From: CAYVOX01 sp964453035 | Lineage (GTDB): Bacteria; Chloroflexota; Anaerolineae; Anaerolineales; Anaerolineaceae | NCBI GenBank assembly: GCA_964453035.1 | Contig: CAYVOX010000042.1 | Coordinates: 1 to 21,902, forward strand | Length of the DNA stretch: 21,902 bases | Direction of reading: 5' to 3' | Part shown: in pieces, positions 8,453 to 15,771 of the stretch | Position numbering within the stretch: position 1 is the stretch's first letter | Layout of the letters: each line of letters opens with the position of its first letter | Notes under the pieces: generated by a model | Told to the model about the DNA's origin: nothing | The model's input: the letters and a program-made list of their open reading frames with translations, nothing else | Databases searched by the model: none | Translations under genes and position numbers: made by a program

Positions 8453-8520
8453 GATTGTTGTCCAGGCCTGCAACCCAACACACTGCCACCTCACTGCTCT
8501 CCGCTGCTTCTCGGCAGCAG
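8453..8520 (+). repeat. Degenerate repeat element, copy A
   Basis: It begins GATTGTTGTCCAGGCCTGC and ends with CGGCAGCAG. It aligns along its length with copy B at 8613-8672 (shared GATTGT, GCCTGCA/CTTGCAG, CCCAACACACTGC/CCCGACGCACTGC, CCGCTGC, CGGCAGC), apart from about six extra bases. Confidence 0.6.
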
Positions 8521-8530
8521 GCAGTTGTAG

Positions 8531-8572
8531 GGTGGGTTCGCTTAAGTGCCCCGAAGGGGCATTGAACCCACC
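8531..8572. repeat. Nested inverted repeat
   Basis: Outer arms GGTGGGTTC (8531-8539) and GAACCCACC (8564-8572) are perfect complements. Inner arms GCCCC (8548-8552) and GGGGC (8556-8560) form a tight hairpin tip. Confidence 0.75.
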
Positions 8573-8612
8573 TGCTTTTCAGCAGCGGTCCACCCCCAAA
8601 AGACCTGTCAGT

Positions 8613-8672
8613 GATTGTAGGTCGGCCTTGCAGCCCGACGCACTGCTGTTTCCCGCTGCATCCCGGCAGCGG
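8613..8672 (+). repeat. Degenerate repeat element, copy B
   Basis: It starts GATTGTAGGTCGGCCTTGC and includes the short inverted repeat GTCGG/CCCGAC around CCTTGCAG. It is the partner of copy A at 8453-8520. It is preceded by AAAAGACCTGTCAG, a half-site of the palindrome at 8815-8842. Confidence 0.6.
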
Positions 8673-8701
8673 GTCAAAACCAGCTTTTACCTCCCACCCT
8701 C

Positions 8702-8733
8702 AAACCCCAAAGGTTTTAAAACCTTTTGGGTTT
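8702..8733. repeat. Near-perfect 32-base palindrome
   Basis: The arms AAACCCCAAAGGTTTT and AAAACCTTTTGGGTTT differ from perfect symmetry at only one base pair. There is no spacer, so it can extrude as a cruciform or act as a hairpin in RNA. Confidence 0.8.
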
Positions 8734-8752
8734 ATGCAATAAACACTTTTCC

Positions 8753-8786
8753 CCCGCCCGCGGAGATCGCGCAGTACGCGGGCGGG
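8753..8786. repeat. Inverted repeat with 10-bp GC-rich arms
   Basis: CCCGCCCGCG (8753-8762) and CGCGGGCGGG (8777-8786) are perfect complements around a 14-base loop. Confidence 0.75.
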
Positions 8787-8814
8787 AGCAGGTTAAAACA
8801 CCCTCGCCGAAAAG

Positions 8815-8842
8815 ACCTGTCAGGCTTTAAAAACCTGACAGG
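8815..8842. repeat. Inverted repeat ACCTGTCAGG / CCTGACAGGT
   Basis: Perfect 10-base arms (8815-8824, 8833-8842) flank an AT-rich 8-base centre. A half-copy lies at about 8603 and a degenerate ACCTGACAG at about 17280. Confidence 0.75.
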
Positions 8843-8909
8843 TTTCCGCTGCCCGCAGCTGCTCAAAAACCACCTGCTGAAGTTCCACCCACCCGCGCCC
8901 GCTTGAGTC

Positions 8910-8915
8910 TATAAT
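8910..8915 (+). promoter_or_regulatory. -10 box of the flavin-reductase/HXXEE operon
   Basis: A perfect TATAAT lies 41 bases before the ATG at 8957. I see no good -35. GGAG lies seven bases before the start codon. Confidence 0.45.
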
Positions 8916-8956
8916 AAAGTAACCTTTCTCTCACCTCACCCCGTCTGGAGCCGCTC

Positions 8957-9490
8957 ATGAACCGCCAACCTATTCCCATTGACCAGTTCCTCATCCAGCC
9001 CTACAGCCTGTGGGGCACCCAGTGGCTGCTGCTCTCCGCCGGAGATTTCGCCAGCGGCGACTTCAACTGCATGACCGTCGGCTGGGGCAGCCTGGGGCGC
9101 ATGTGGAGCCTGCCCTTTGCCCAGGTGGTGGTGCGCCACCACCGCCACACCTTCCAGTTCATCGAAAAATACCCTACCTTCACCCTGTGCGCCTTCCCTG
9201 AGCAGTACCGCCCCGCGCTCGACCTGCTGGGCTCCAAATCCGGGCGCAACAGCAACAAACTGGCCGAATCCGGGCTCACCCCGCAGGCCGCCAGTCTGGC
9301 AGGCGCGCCGGTTTACGCTGAAGCCGAACTCGCCGTGGAATGCCGCAAGATGTACTGGCAGGATATGGATTCCAGCCGCATCCTCTACCCAGAGGTGCAC
9401 CAGCGCCACTACAGCGCTAAAGATTATCACCGCATCTACTACGGCGAAATCCTGGCTGTGAGCGGCACCGGCCGCTACCACCAGTCCTGA
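8957..9490 (+). CDS. Flavin reductase-like (FMN-binding split-barrel) protein
   Basis: A 177-residue protein resembling the flavin reductase-like domain family (flavoredoxin/FMN-binding split barrel). Supporting features are the early LLLSAGDFASGDFNCMTVGWGSLGRMWSLPFAQVVVRHHRHTFQFIE segment (substrate and FMN loop), followed by YPTFTLCAFPEQYRPALDLLGSKSGRNSNKL. The second part is a fitting match to the NxxSGRxxDK-type stretch of the family. Such proteins bind FMN and pass electrons from NAD(P)H or from ferredoxin-like donors; no partner is visible here. GGAG lies seven bases upstream of the ATG. The stop codon overlaps the start of the next gene by one base, so the two are cotranscribed and probably coupled. 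Confidence 0.85.
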   Translation: MNRQPIPIDQFLIQPYSLWGTQWLLLSAGDFASGDFNCMTVGWGSLGRMWSLPFAQVVVRHHRHTFQFIEKYPTFTLCAFPEQYRPALDLLGSKSGRNSNKLAESGLTPQAASLAGAPVYAEAELAVECRKMYWQDMDSSRILYPEVHQRHYSAKDYHRIYYGEILAVSGTGRYHQS

Positions 9491-9879
9491 TGGACGCGCA
9501 CACCGGACTGCTCCTGGCCTATATCGGCTTCACCTGGCTGCTCATCCTGCACACCCTGGAAGAGATTGCCAACGGCGTGTTCGGCCTCAGGCTCGGCCCG
9601 CTCCACCTTGAAAAATCCCGCTACCTGCTGGCTGCCGGCGCCCTTTCCACCCTCAACCTGCTCACCCTGGCGCTGCTGGCGGCGCAAATCCCCGCCGGTG
9701 TTTACCTGGCACTGTTCGTCACCGCCATTCCCGGCGTCTTCCAGGGCATTGTGCACACCATCGGTTACCTCAAGGAAGGGCGCAAAACCCAGGGGCTGGG
9801 CGTGGGATTTTACTCCGCCCTCCCGCTCAGCCTGTGGGGCGCGGTGGTGTTTGTGCTTCTGCTCCAGCGCCTGCCCTGA
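9490..9879 (+). CDS. HXXEE domain integral membrane protein
   Basis: A 129-residue membrane protein with about four hydrophobic segments (roughly residues 5-25, 45-65, 68-90 and 105-125). It carries the family motif H-x-x-E-E as HTLEE (residues 21-25) in the first segment, and a later His in FQGIVHTIGYLKEGRK. HXXEE proteins are small membrane proteins of unknown function; the conserved charged residues inside membrane helices suggest metal binding or catalysis, but this is unproven. The ATG overlaps the TGA of the flavin-reductase gene (TGATG), which implies translational coupling. It ends 42 bases from the convergent ABC permease gene, with no evident terminator. Confidence 0.82.
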   Translation: MDAHTGLLLAYIGFTWLLILHTLEEIANGVFGLRLGPLHLEKSRYLLAAGALSTLNLLTLALLAAQIPAGVYLALFVTAIPGVFQGIVHTIGYLKEGRKTQGLGVGFYSALPLSLWGAVVFVLLLQRLP

Positions 9880-9921
9880 ATCACTAGCTGTGACCATAAA
9901 ACAGGCCGTACTTGAGCGGTT

Positions 9922-11115
9922 CTATTCGTACTTAAACCGCAGCACGCCAATCACAAACAGCACCAGCGCCATGCCCAGCAGCACGCCCGCTTCTGGCAGC
10001 ACGCCCGCCGCCCCCTCCCCGCGCAGGACGATATCCAGCATGCCCTGCATGGCCCACGTGGTGGGCAGCACCTGCACCGCGCTGCGTACCGCCTGCGGGA
10101 ATAGTTCAATCGGGTACCAGCAGCCGCCCATCAGGCCCATCACCATCCCCAGCATGATGCTTAATCCATTCGCCTGGCTCTCCGTTTTCACAAACGTCCC
10201 CAGCGTGGTACCCAGCGCCGCCGCCGCCAGCGCAGATGAAACCAGCATCAGCGCCAGTGCCCCCGGTGCGTGCCCCCAGTTCAACCCCATCACCACCATC
10301 CCAAAGATAATCAAGATCAGCATTTGCACCAGCGCCATCAGCACCTGCCCGCCAATCGTCCCCAGCAGAAAAACGGATTTGTGGCTGGGCGTGGTCAGCA
10401 GGCGGCGCAGCGTGCCCTTCTGCCGTTCGTAAGCAAACATCGCCGAGATGCCAATCAGCGGGATGAACACCCACGTGATAAGCTGTCCCGCCGAAGAACT
10501 GGCGCGCGGGTCGTACTCGATCTGATCTTTGGTGGACCCTTTGTTCACCGTCAACCGCTCCGGCGCCGAAGCCATCAACTTCTGCGCCTGCTCCAGCGCA
10601 GCGGTGAAGTACGCCTGCCGCTCCGCGCTCGATGCAAACGGTTTCACCCGCTCGGCTTCAGCCGTGCTCGCCCGCGCAATTTCCACCCGGCTGCTCACCC
10701 GGCTCATCACCGCCTGCACCGCCCGGTAAGCCACCATCGCGTTCAGGTTATTGGGCTGCTGGCGAATCTCCAGGCTGGCAGTCCCCCCTTCAAGCTGCGC
10801 CGTGTCAAACCCTGCCGGAATCACCAGCACCGTAGAAACCTGCCGCTTGGAGAACTGGTCCTCCGCCGTAGCCAGCGCCAGCACCTCCGGGCGCACCGAT
10901 TGCGATTTCTCCAGCTCGCCCAGCAGGTCCGCCGCCAGCGGCGTGCCCGCCTGGTTCACCACCGCCAGGCGGATGCGGTTATCGCTGGGGCTGCCGGTGC
11001 CACCGCCCAGCACCACAGTGAAAACCACCGGCAAAACGATGAAGAATAACCATTCCGCCGGGCTGGAAAAGCGGATGATGAGATCCTTCCAGATGATTGC
11101 AAGTATTTTTTGCAT
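9922..11115 (-). CDS. ABC-2 type transporter permease (second)
   Basis: The membrane subunit of an ABC exporter, 397 residues. The architecture is that of ABC2_membrane_3/NatB-like permeases: one N-terminal membrane segment (LFFIVLPVVFTVVLGG, about 21-38), a soluble extracytoplasmic domain to about residue 205, then five hydrophobic segments (about 215-395). MFAYERQKGTLRRLLTTP is the coupling-helix region that contacts the ATPase. The ATG at 11115 is preceded by AAGGAGGG; upstream in-frame extension to 11310 overlaps the neighbouring permease and is not needed. It is the third gene of the operon, 11 bases after the first permease. The two paralogous permeases presumably form a heterodimer. 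The substrate is unknown. Confidence 0.92.
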   Translation of the reverse strand: MQKILAIIWKDLIIRFSSPAEWLFFIVLPVVFTVVLGGGTGSPSDNRIRLAVVNQAGTPLAADLLGELEKSQSVRPEVLALATAEDQFSKRQVSTVLVIPAGFDTAQLEGGTASLEIRQQPNNLNAMVAYRAVQAVMSRVSSRVEIARASTAEAERVKPFASSAERQAYFTAALEQAQKLMASAPERLTVNKGSTKDQIEYDPRASSSAGQLITWVFIPLIGISAMFAYERQKGTLRRLLTTPSHKSVFLLGTIGGQVLMALVQMLILIIFGMVVMGLNWGHAPGALALMLVSSALAAAALGTTLGTFVKTESQANGLSIMLGMVMGLMGGCWYPIELFPQAVRSAVQVLPTTWAMQGMLDIVLRGEGAAGVLPEAGVLLGMALVLFVIGVLRFKYE

Positions 11116-11126
11116 GGCTGCCCTCC

Positions 11127-12380
11127 TTAGGCCTGCGCAAACCCGCGCCGGCTGAGGATAAAAGCCGAAACGCCAAACAGCAGCGCGCCCATCGCCAACA
11201 GAGCCAGGATAGCGCCGCTGATATTCGCCAGCCCGCCGCCCATCGCCAGGGTGGAAAATCCTTCCACCCCCCAGGCGTTCGGCGTGATTTTGCTGATCCA
11301 GCGGAACCATTCCGGCATCATATCCAGGCTAAAAAAGCTGCCGCCCAGCACGCCAAAGGTGAGCATCAGCGCCGAGCCGAGCGAAGAAATCTGCCCGGGT
11401 GTTTTTGCCACCGCGGTGATGAGCATGCCCCAGCCCATCGCCCCCGCCACCACTGCCAGCACCAGCGCCAGCACCGCCAGCGGATCGCCCCAGTCCAGCC
11501 CGAAGAGCAGCGCGCAGGCTACAATCAAAATCAGCATCTGCGCCACACCCGTCAGGTAGGTGCCCAGCACCTTGCCGCCCAGAACCTGCGCGGTGGTAGT
11601 CGGCGAGATGAGCAATCGCGGCAGCGTGCCGTGGTTGCGCTCCACCAGCAGAGAGCGCCCCCCGTTGCTCACCGTGAACATCAGGAAAAGCAGCGCCATG
11701 CCCGGCGCCATGTACGCCAGGATGTTAAACGTCACCGCCCGCCCATCGTTTGAAACGCTCCGAAGCTCCACCGCTGTCTGCTCGCGCACCGCCCCGCCCT
11801 GGCGCGTGCCCACTTCCATGCCAACCCTGGCTGCATCCTGCGGTGCCACCAGCCCGCTGCTCAGCAGTTGCGTCACCGCCACCTGCCCGCTGATGCGCCC
11901 CACCTCCACCTGGCTCAAAAATCCCTCCACAATGGTCTGGATGACGCCGGCGCCCGTCGGGCGGGTGGGGTTGCTGTAAAGCTCCACCCTCGAAAGCGGC
12001 CCCGGCGAAGAAGCCCCCTTGACCGGGATGATACTGGCGGTGAACCCCGGTGGAATAATCACGGCAGCCGCGGCTTTATCTTCATCCACCTGCAACCGCG
12101 CTGCCGCGGCATCCTCCAGCAGGCGCGGCGCAACAATCTCCGCCAATTCTGCCGAGTTGAAAAGCTCCGCCAGCGCATTACCCAACTGGTCGCCATCCTG
12201 GTTGACGATCACCACGGGAATATCGCTCACGACGCTGGCCCCGCCCCCAGAAAACGACCCCGTCACAAACCCCATCCCCAGCGTCAGCAAAAACGGCGCC
12301 AGCAGCATAAAAATCAGCGCGGCCCGGTCGCGAAAGGCCAGCGTCAGGTCTTTCCAACCAATCAGAAACACTTTTTTCAT
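11127..12380 (-). CDS. ABC-2 type transporter permease (first)
   Basis: The membrane subunit of the same exporter, 417 residues, with the same layout as its neighbour. An N-terminal WKDLTLAFRDRAALIFMLLAPFLLTLGMGF membrane segment comes first. A large extracytoplasmic domain (about 45-230) follows, then GMALLFLMFTVSNGGRSLLVERNHGTLPRLLISPTT leading into the coupling region and the remaining membrane helices. It lies 10 bases downstream of the ATPase gene and 11 bases upstream of the second permease, so the operon order is ATPase, permease, permease. The relatives are drug, lipid or Na+ exporters (NatAB, DrrAB, YhhJ types); no specific substrate can be assigned. Confidence 0.92.
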   Translation of the reverse strand: MKKVFLIGWKDLTLAFRDRAALIFMLLAPFLLTLGMGFVTGSFSGGGASVVSDIPVVIVNQDGDQLGNALAELFNSAELAEIVAPRLLEDAAAARLQVDEDKAAAAVIIPPGFTASIIPVKGASSPGPLSRVELYSNPTRPTGAGVIQTIVEGFLSQVEVGRISGQVAVTQLLSSGLVAPQDAARVGMEVGTRQGGAVREQTAVELRSVSNDGRAVTFNILAYMAPGMALLFLMFTVSNGGRSLLVERNHGTLPRLLISPTTTAQVLGGKVLGTYLTGVAQMLILIVACALLFGLDWGDPLAVLALVLAVVAGAMGWGMLITAVAKTPGQISSLGSALMLTFGVLGGSFFSLDMMPEWFRWISKITPNAWGVEGFSTLAMGGGLANISGAILALLAMGALLFGVSAFILSRRGFAQA

Positions 12381-12390
12381 GGCTGGCTCC

Positions 12391-13335
12391 TTAATCGCGC
12401 AGCGCGCGCCCCGTCAGGTGCAAAAATACCGCTTCCAGGTTGGGCTCCTGGATCTCCACCGAGCGGATTTTGGCGTTGATTTCATTGGCCTTGCCAATCA
12501 CCGGCGCCATAATCTCCTCCGCTTCAGAGGCCAGCAGCGTAATCGTCTGGTCCGTCACCTCTGCCTTCAACACGCCGGGGATGCCGCGCAGCGCCGCCAC
12601 CAGCGCCGCCGGGTCCTCTCCCTCCGCCAGGTGCAGCAGCAGCGCGTCATTTTCGCCCACCTGGCGCGTCAGCTCGGCCTTGGTGCCCAACGCAATCAGC
12701 TCGCCGTGGTCAATGATTCCCACCCGGTCGGAGAGTTCCTCAGCCTCCTCCATGTAGTGCGTGGTGTAGAGCACCGTCATCCCCTGCCGGTTGAGCGCCA
12801 TGACCGAATCGAGAATCGCCCGGCGCGACTGCGGGTCAATGCCTACCGTCGGCTCGTCCATGAACAGCAGGCGCGGTTTATGCAGCAACCCCACGCCGAT
12901 GTTCACCCGGCGCTTCATCCCCCCGGAGTAGGTGCGCACCCGCTGGTTGGCCTTATCCACCAGCCCAATTTGCTCCAACACCTCGCCGATGCGCTCTTTC
13001 AGTGCCTTACCCGAGAGCCCGTACATCTGCCCCCAGAAAGCCAGGTTCTCGCGCGCGGTCAGATCTTCGTAGAGCGCCAGATCCTGCGGCACCACGCCAA
13101 TGACCTTCTTCACCGCCAGCGCCTCTCTGGAGACCGAGTGCCCGTCAATGAAAGCATCGCCGCTGCTGGGTGAAAACAACGTGGAGAGCACCGAGATGGT
13201 GGTGGTTTTGCCCGCCCCGTTGGGTCCCAGCAGTGAGAAAATCTCCCCCTCCTTGATATCAAAGGAAATCCCCTTGACCGCCGTGAAATCGCCGTACTTT
13301 TTAACCAGGTTTTTGACTTCAAGAATGGATGGCAT
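12391..13335 (-). CDS. ABC transporter ATP-binding protein (CcmA/NatA-like)
   Basis: The nucleotide-binding subunit that powers the two adjacent permeases. The 314 residues contain a Walker A GPNGAGKTT (37-45), a Q-loop VVPQD (81-85), the signature YSGGMKRR (136-143), a Walker B LLFMDEP (156-162), and the H-loop in TTHYMEEAEEL. The C-terminal 90 residues form a DUF4162-like accessory domain, common in ABC-2 exporters of the drug-resistance class. The ATG at 13335 has AGAGGAGG upstream; a longer frame to 13398 starts inside the promoter and is rejected. A TATAAT on this strand at 13388-13393 gives a leader of about 46 bases. Confidence 0.95.
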   Translation of the reverse strand: MPSILEVKNLVKKYGDFTAVKGISFDIKEGEIFSLLGPNGAGKTTTISVLSTLFSPSSGDAFIDGHSVSREALAVKKVIGVVPQDLALYEDLTARENLAFWGQMYGLSGKALKERIGEVLEQIGLVDKANQRVRTYSGGMKRRVNIGVGLLHKPRLLFMDEPTVGIDPQSRRAILDSVMALNRQGMTVLYTTHYMEEAEELSDRVGIIDHGELIALGTKAELTRQVGENDALLLHLAEGEDPAALVAALRGIPGVLKAEVTDQTITLLASEAEEIMAPVIGKANEINAKIRSVEIQEPNLEAVFLHLTGRALRD

Positions 13336-13387
13336 GCGTCCTCCTCTGCGTGCGCTTGCGCCCAATGCATAAAATGACAATGCAATC

Positions 13388-13393
13388 ATTATA
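13388..13393 (-). promoter_or_regulatory. -10 box of the ABC exporter operon
   Basis: TATAAT on the minus strand, with a predicted start near 13381. No clear -35 is seen. It is divergent from the GH32 promoter in a 146-base intergenic region. Confidence 0.5.
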
Positions 13394-13469
13394 GCCAAAA
13401 ATCAGCCCCTTAGATTAAAGAGCTTTTTCGCGCCAACCCCTGGATTCGCCCCAGGCGCCCATTTTGGGT

Positions 13470-13475
13470 TAAAAT
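13470..13475 (+). promoter_or_regulatory. -10 box of the GH32 gene, leaderless
   Basis: TAAAAT ends six bases before the ATG at 13482. Transcription would therefore start on or next to the A of the start codon. There is no Shine-Dalgarno sequence. Confidence 0.5.
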
Positions 13476-13481
13476 TGCCCC

Positions 13482-14876
13482 ATGATTGATCCCACCCACC
13501 AGCCCCGCTACCACCTGCATCCCCCCACCGGTTGGATGAATGACCCCAACGGCGCCATCCAATACCAGGGTCAATACCACCTCTTTTACCAGCACAACCC
13601 AAACGGCGCCTTTTCAGCCTCCAAGCACTGGGCGCACGTCGCCAGCCGCGACCTGCTCCACTGGGAAGAGCTGCCCATCGCCCTGGCCCCCCAGCCGGGC
13701 AGCTACGATAAAGAAGGTTGCTTTTCTGGCTGCGCCGTGGTGCACAACGACCTGCCCACACTCATTTACACCGGCGTCTTCCCGGAAGTGCAGTGCCTGG
13801 CTACCTCCGCTGACGGCATGACCACCTGGCAAAAACACCCCGCCAACCCGGTGCTCCACGCGCCCCCCGCCGGGCTGGAGGTGACCGGCTTCCGCGACCC
13901 GTACGCCTGGCGCGGCGCCGACGGCCTGTGGTACATCCTGGTCGGTTCCGGCCTCCGCGGACAGGGCGGCACCGCCCTGCTCTACTCCTCCCCCGATCTC
14001 AGCCATTGGACCTACCTCAATCCCCTCTGCGTGGGCGTTGCTGCCGAAAATGGGCGCATGTGGAACTGCCCCTCCTTCTTCCCGCTCGGCGGGCAGCATG
14101 TTCTGGTGGTTTCAGGCCAGCCGGTGTGGAAGCCGTTCTTCTTCGCCGGTGATTTTGATGGCCGCCGCCTCACCCCGCGCACCAGCGGGCTGGTGGATTA
14201 CGGCGGCAACCTCTACGCCCCGCAGGTTTTCATGGATGAGAGCGGGCGCGTCATTTTGTGGGGCTGGATCTGGGATGCCCGCCCGGATGACGAAATTCTC
14301 GCGGCGGGCTGGTCGGGCGTCATGGCGCTGCCCCGCCTGCTCTCGCTCAACGCGGATGGCTCCGTAGCTTCCCATCCCGCGCCGGAGGTGACAGCCCTGC
14401 GCGGCGCTCACGCCAGCCTGCCCGCGCAAACCCTGCCGCAGGGTAACCTGCCCATTTCCAACCTGCGCGGCGCCTCCTGTGAAATCCTGGCTCGCTTCAC
14501 TCCCGGCAGCGCGCAGCGCTTTGGGCTGCGCGTCCTCTGCGCGCCGGATGGGACTCAGCACACCACCATCGGCTATGATGCCCCGTCCCGCCAGGTCTTC
14601 ATTGACCGCTCTCAAGCCGGCCTGCAGCCCAGAATGGCCTTCGGCTGGCCCAATCCGCCGCATCACGCTGCCCCGCTGCCGCTGGCAGAGGGCGAGCCCC
14701 TTGAACTGCGCGTCTTTCTCGACCAATCCGTCATCGAGGTCTTCACCAACCGCGGGCTGGCCCTCTCCAGCCGCGTCTATCCGCGCCAGCCGCAGTCCTG
14801 CACCGCCGCTCTCTTCGCCGAGGGCGGCTCCGCTCACCTGCAGGGGCTGGATTACTGGCAGCTTTCATTCACATAA
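13482..14876 (+). CDS. Glycoside hydrolase family 32 protein with altered acid/base residue
   Basis: A GH32 (beta-fructosidase) fold protein of 464 residues with no signal peptide, so probably cytoplasmic. The five-bladed beta-propeller carries WMNDPNG (18-24, nucleophile Asp21), YHLFYQHNP, the FSG block (FSGC), and FRDP (137-140, transition-state Asp139). The C-terminal beta-sandwich ends with LRVFLDQSVIEVF. Family members cleave sucrose, sucrose-6-phosphate, levan or inulin. The oddity is motif WECP: here MWNCPSFF (193-200), with Asn195 where the catalytic acid/base glutamate is expected (codon AAC at 14064-14066). The frame is otherwise intact, so this is a natural variant rather than a broken gene. 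The protein may be weakly active, use different chemistry, or bind rather than cleave. It is followed 18 bases later by a GDSL hydrolase. A sucrose hydrolase label should be used with caution. Confidence 0.9.
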   Translation: MIDPTHQPRYHLHPPTGWMNDPNGAIQYQGQYHLFYQHNPNGAFSASKHWAHVASRDLLHWEELPIALAPQPGSYDKEGCFSGCAVVHNDLPTLIYTGVFPEVQCLATSADGMTTWQKHPANPVLHAPPAGLEVTGFRDPYAWRGADGLWYILVGSGLRGQGGTALLYSSPDLSHWTYLNPLCVGVAAENGRMWNCPSFFPLGGQHVLVVSGQPVWKPFFFAGDFDGRRLTPRTSGLVDYGGNLYAPQVFMDESGRVILWGWIWDARPDDEILAAGWSGVMALPRLLSLNADGSVASHPAPEVTALRGAHASLPAQTLPQGNLPISNLRGASCEILARFTPGSAQRFGLRVLCAPDGTQHTTIGYDAPSRQVFIDRSQAGLQPRMAFGWPNPPHHAAPLPLAEGEPLELRVFLDQSVIEVFTNRGLALSSRVYPRQPQSCTAALFAEGGSAHLQGLDYWQLSFT

Positions 14877-14894
14877 ACACCAGGGGATAGGTCA

Positions 14895-15566
14895 ATGAAC
14901 AAGCTCTCCGTTTTCTCGATGGTCCTGCTCACGGCGGCCCTGGCGCTGCTGCGCTATGCCCTGCTGGCTGCTCAGCGCCTGGTCAGCCGCCACCACGCCC
15001 AGCGTGCCGATTTTTTCCGCCGCCACCCCGTACAGCCCGATGATATCGTCTTCCTGGGGGATAGCCTCACCGCGGGCGGCAACTGGCACGAGCTCTTCCC
15101 CGGTTTACCGGTCAAAAACCGCGGCATCAACGCCGATACCACCCTGAATGTTCTCGACCGCATGGATGACGTTCTAGCCGGGCAGCCCTCCGCCATCTTT
15201 CTGCTCATCGGCACCAACGACCTGCCCTGGTACATGTACCGCTCAGATGCCGCCATCCTGCAAACCTACGCTGCCATCCTCAAGCGCTGCCGCGAGCAAT
15301 CGCCGCGCACCCGCGTGTACGTCCAGTCCATTTTCCCCCGCCTGCCCTTTTACGCCGCCCGCATCCAACGCCTCAACGCCCGCCTCAGGCTGCTGGCTGT
15401 CGACCATGGCTTTGCCTTTATTAACATTTTCCCCCTCCTGGCCGATAAGCGCGGCGCCCTGCGTGCCGACCTGACCAACGACAACCTGCACCTCATGGCT
15501 GAGGGTTATGCCATCTGGGCCCAGGCGCTCCAGCCTTTTGTTAAAAACACGTCCTCGCCTGACTAA
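14895..15566 (+). CDS. SGNH/GDSL hydrolase family protein, membrane anchored
   Basis: A serine esterase or lipase-type hydrolase, 223 residues. The N-terminus (5-27) is hydrophobic and probably an uncleaved anchor or signal. Block I is FLGDSLTAGG with nucleophile Ser57, block II has Gly77 in NRGINADT, block III is GTND (106-109) with Asn108, and block V is DNLH (196-199), supplying Asp196 and His199. All four SGNH residues are therefore present. Relatives remove acetyl groups from sugars or hydrolyse lipids, including platelet-activating-factor acetylhydrolase-like enzymes. The ATG has GGGGA seven bases upstream. It sits 18 bases after the GH32 gene and is likely cotranscribed with it, which hints at carbohydrate de-acetylation, but the substrate is unknown. 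Confidence 0.9.
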   Translation: MNKLSVFSMVLLTAALALLRYALLAAQRLVSRHHAQRADFFRRHPVQPDDIVFLGDSLTAGGNWHELFPGLPVKNRGINADTTLNVLDRMDDVLAGQPSAIFLLIGTNDLPWYMYRSDAAILQTYAAILKRCREQSPRTRVYVQSIFPRLPFYAARIQRLNARLRLLAVDHGFAFINIFPLLADKRGALRADLTNDNLHLMAEGYAIWAQALQPFVKNTSSPD

Positions 15567-15625
15567 TTTGCAAGCTCCATCCCCACAACTTTCTAGTATC
15601 CTCAGGGTTTAACCCATCAGCCCTG

Positions 15626-15641
15626 CAGGTCATATGACCTG
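15626..15641. promoter_or_regulatory. Perfect 16-base palindrome, possible operator
   Basis: CAGGTCATATGACCTG is perfectly symmetric and lies 131 bases before the acyltransferase start. Its size and spacing suit a dimeric regulator. No regulator is assigned. Confidence 0.4.
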
Positions 15642-15648
15642 TGGATAA
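15640..15648 (-). promoter_or_regulatory. Perfect DnaA-box sequence
   Basis: TGTGGATAA is the complement of the consensus DnaA box TTATCCACA. It is isolated: I see no cluster of boxes or AT-rich unwinding region, so it is not an origin by itself. Confidence 0.4.
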
Positions 15649-15667
15649 CAACCTCAATAAATATGTT

Positions 15668-15720
15668 CCCTGGCGCACCGGCAAAATAGCTCTCGCGGAG
15701 GATGCGCCAGGGCTTATTTT
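15668..15720 (+). terminator. Terminator-like hairpin after the GH32/GDSL operon
   Basis: Perfect 10-base arms CCCTGGCGCA (15668-15677) and TGCGCCAGGG (15703-15712) are followed by a T-rich run (CTTATTTTCT). The 25-base loop is large, so termination strength is uncertain. Confidence 0.5.
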
Positions 15721-15771
15721 CTGATAAAACTGACCTCAGCAAGTCATTTCAAGCCATTATTTTGGAGTCTT

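Larger units (their letters stand above)
8381..8956. other. 576-base gene-free region packed with palindromic repeats
   Basis: Open frames here have no start signals or recognisable protein sequence. The interval holds two related 60-68-base elements (8453-8520, 8613-8672) and four clear inverted repeats (8531-8572, 8702-8733, 8753-8786, 8815-8842). The motif AAAAGACCTGTCAG occurs at about 8598 and 8810. The right end carries the promoter of the flavin-reductase gene. The left end would carry the ROK promoter, which I could not identify. Confidence 0.8.

Noticed and set aside
8702..8842. CRISPR array
   Set aside because: The palindromes differ from one another and are not regularly spaced, and there are no cas genes.
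8172..8906. 244-residue plus-strand frame across the ROK start and the repeat region
   Set aside because: It crosses several palindromes and the beginning of a good gene, shows no family motif, and has no convincing ribosome site.
15640..15720. Replication origin
   Set aside because: There is only one DnaA box, with no cluster, no AT-rich unwinding region and no dnaA, dnaN or parAB genes nearby.
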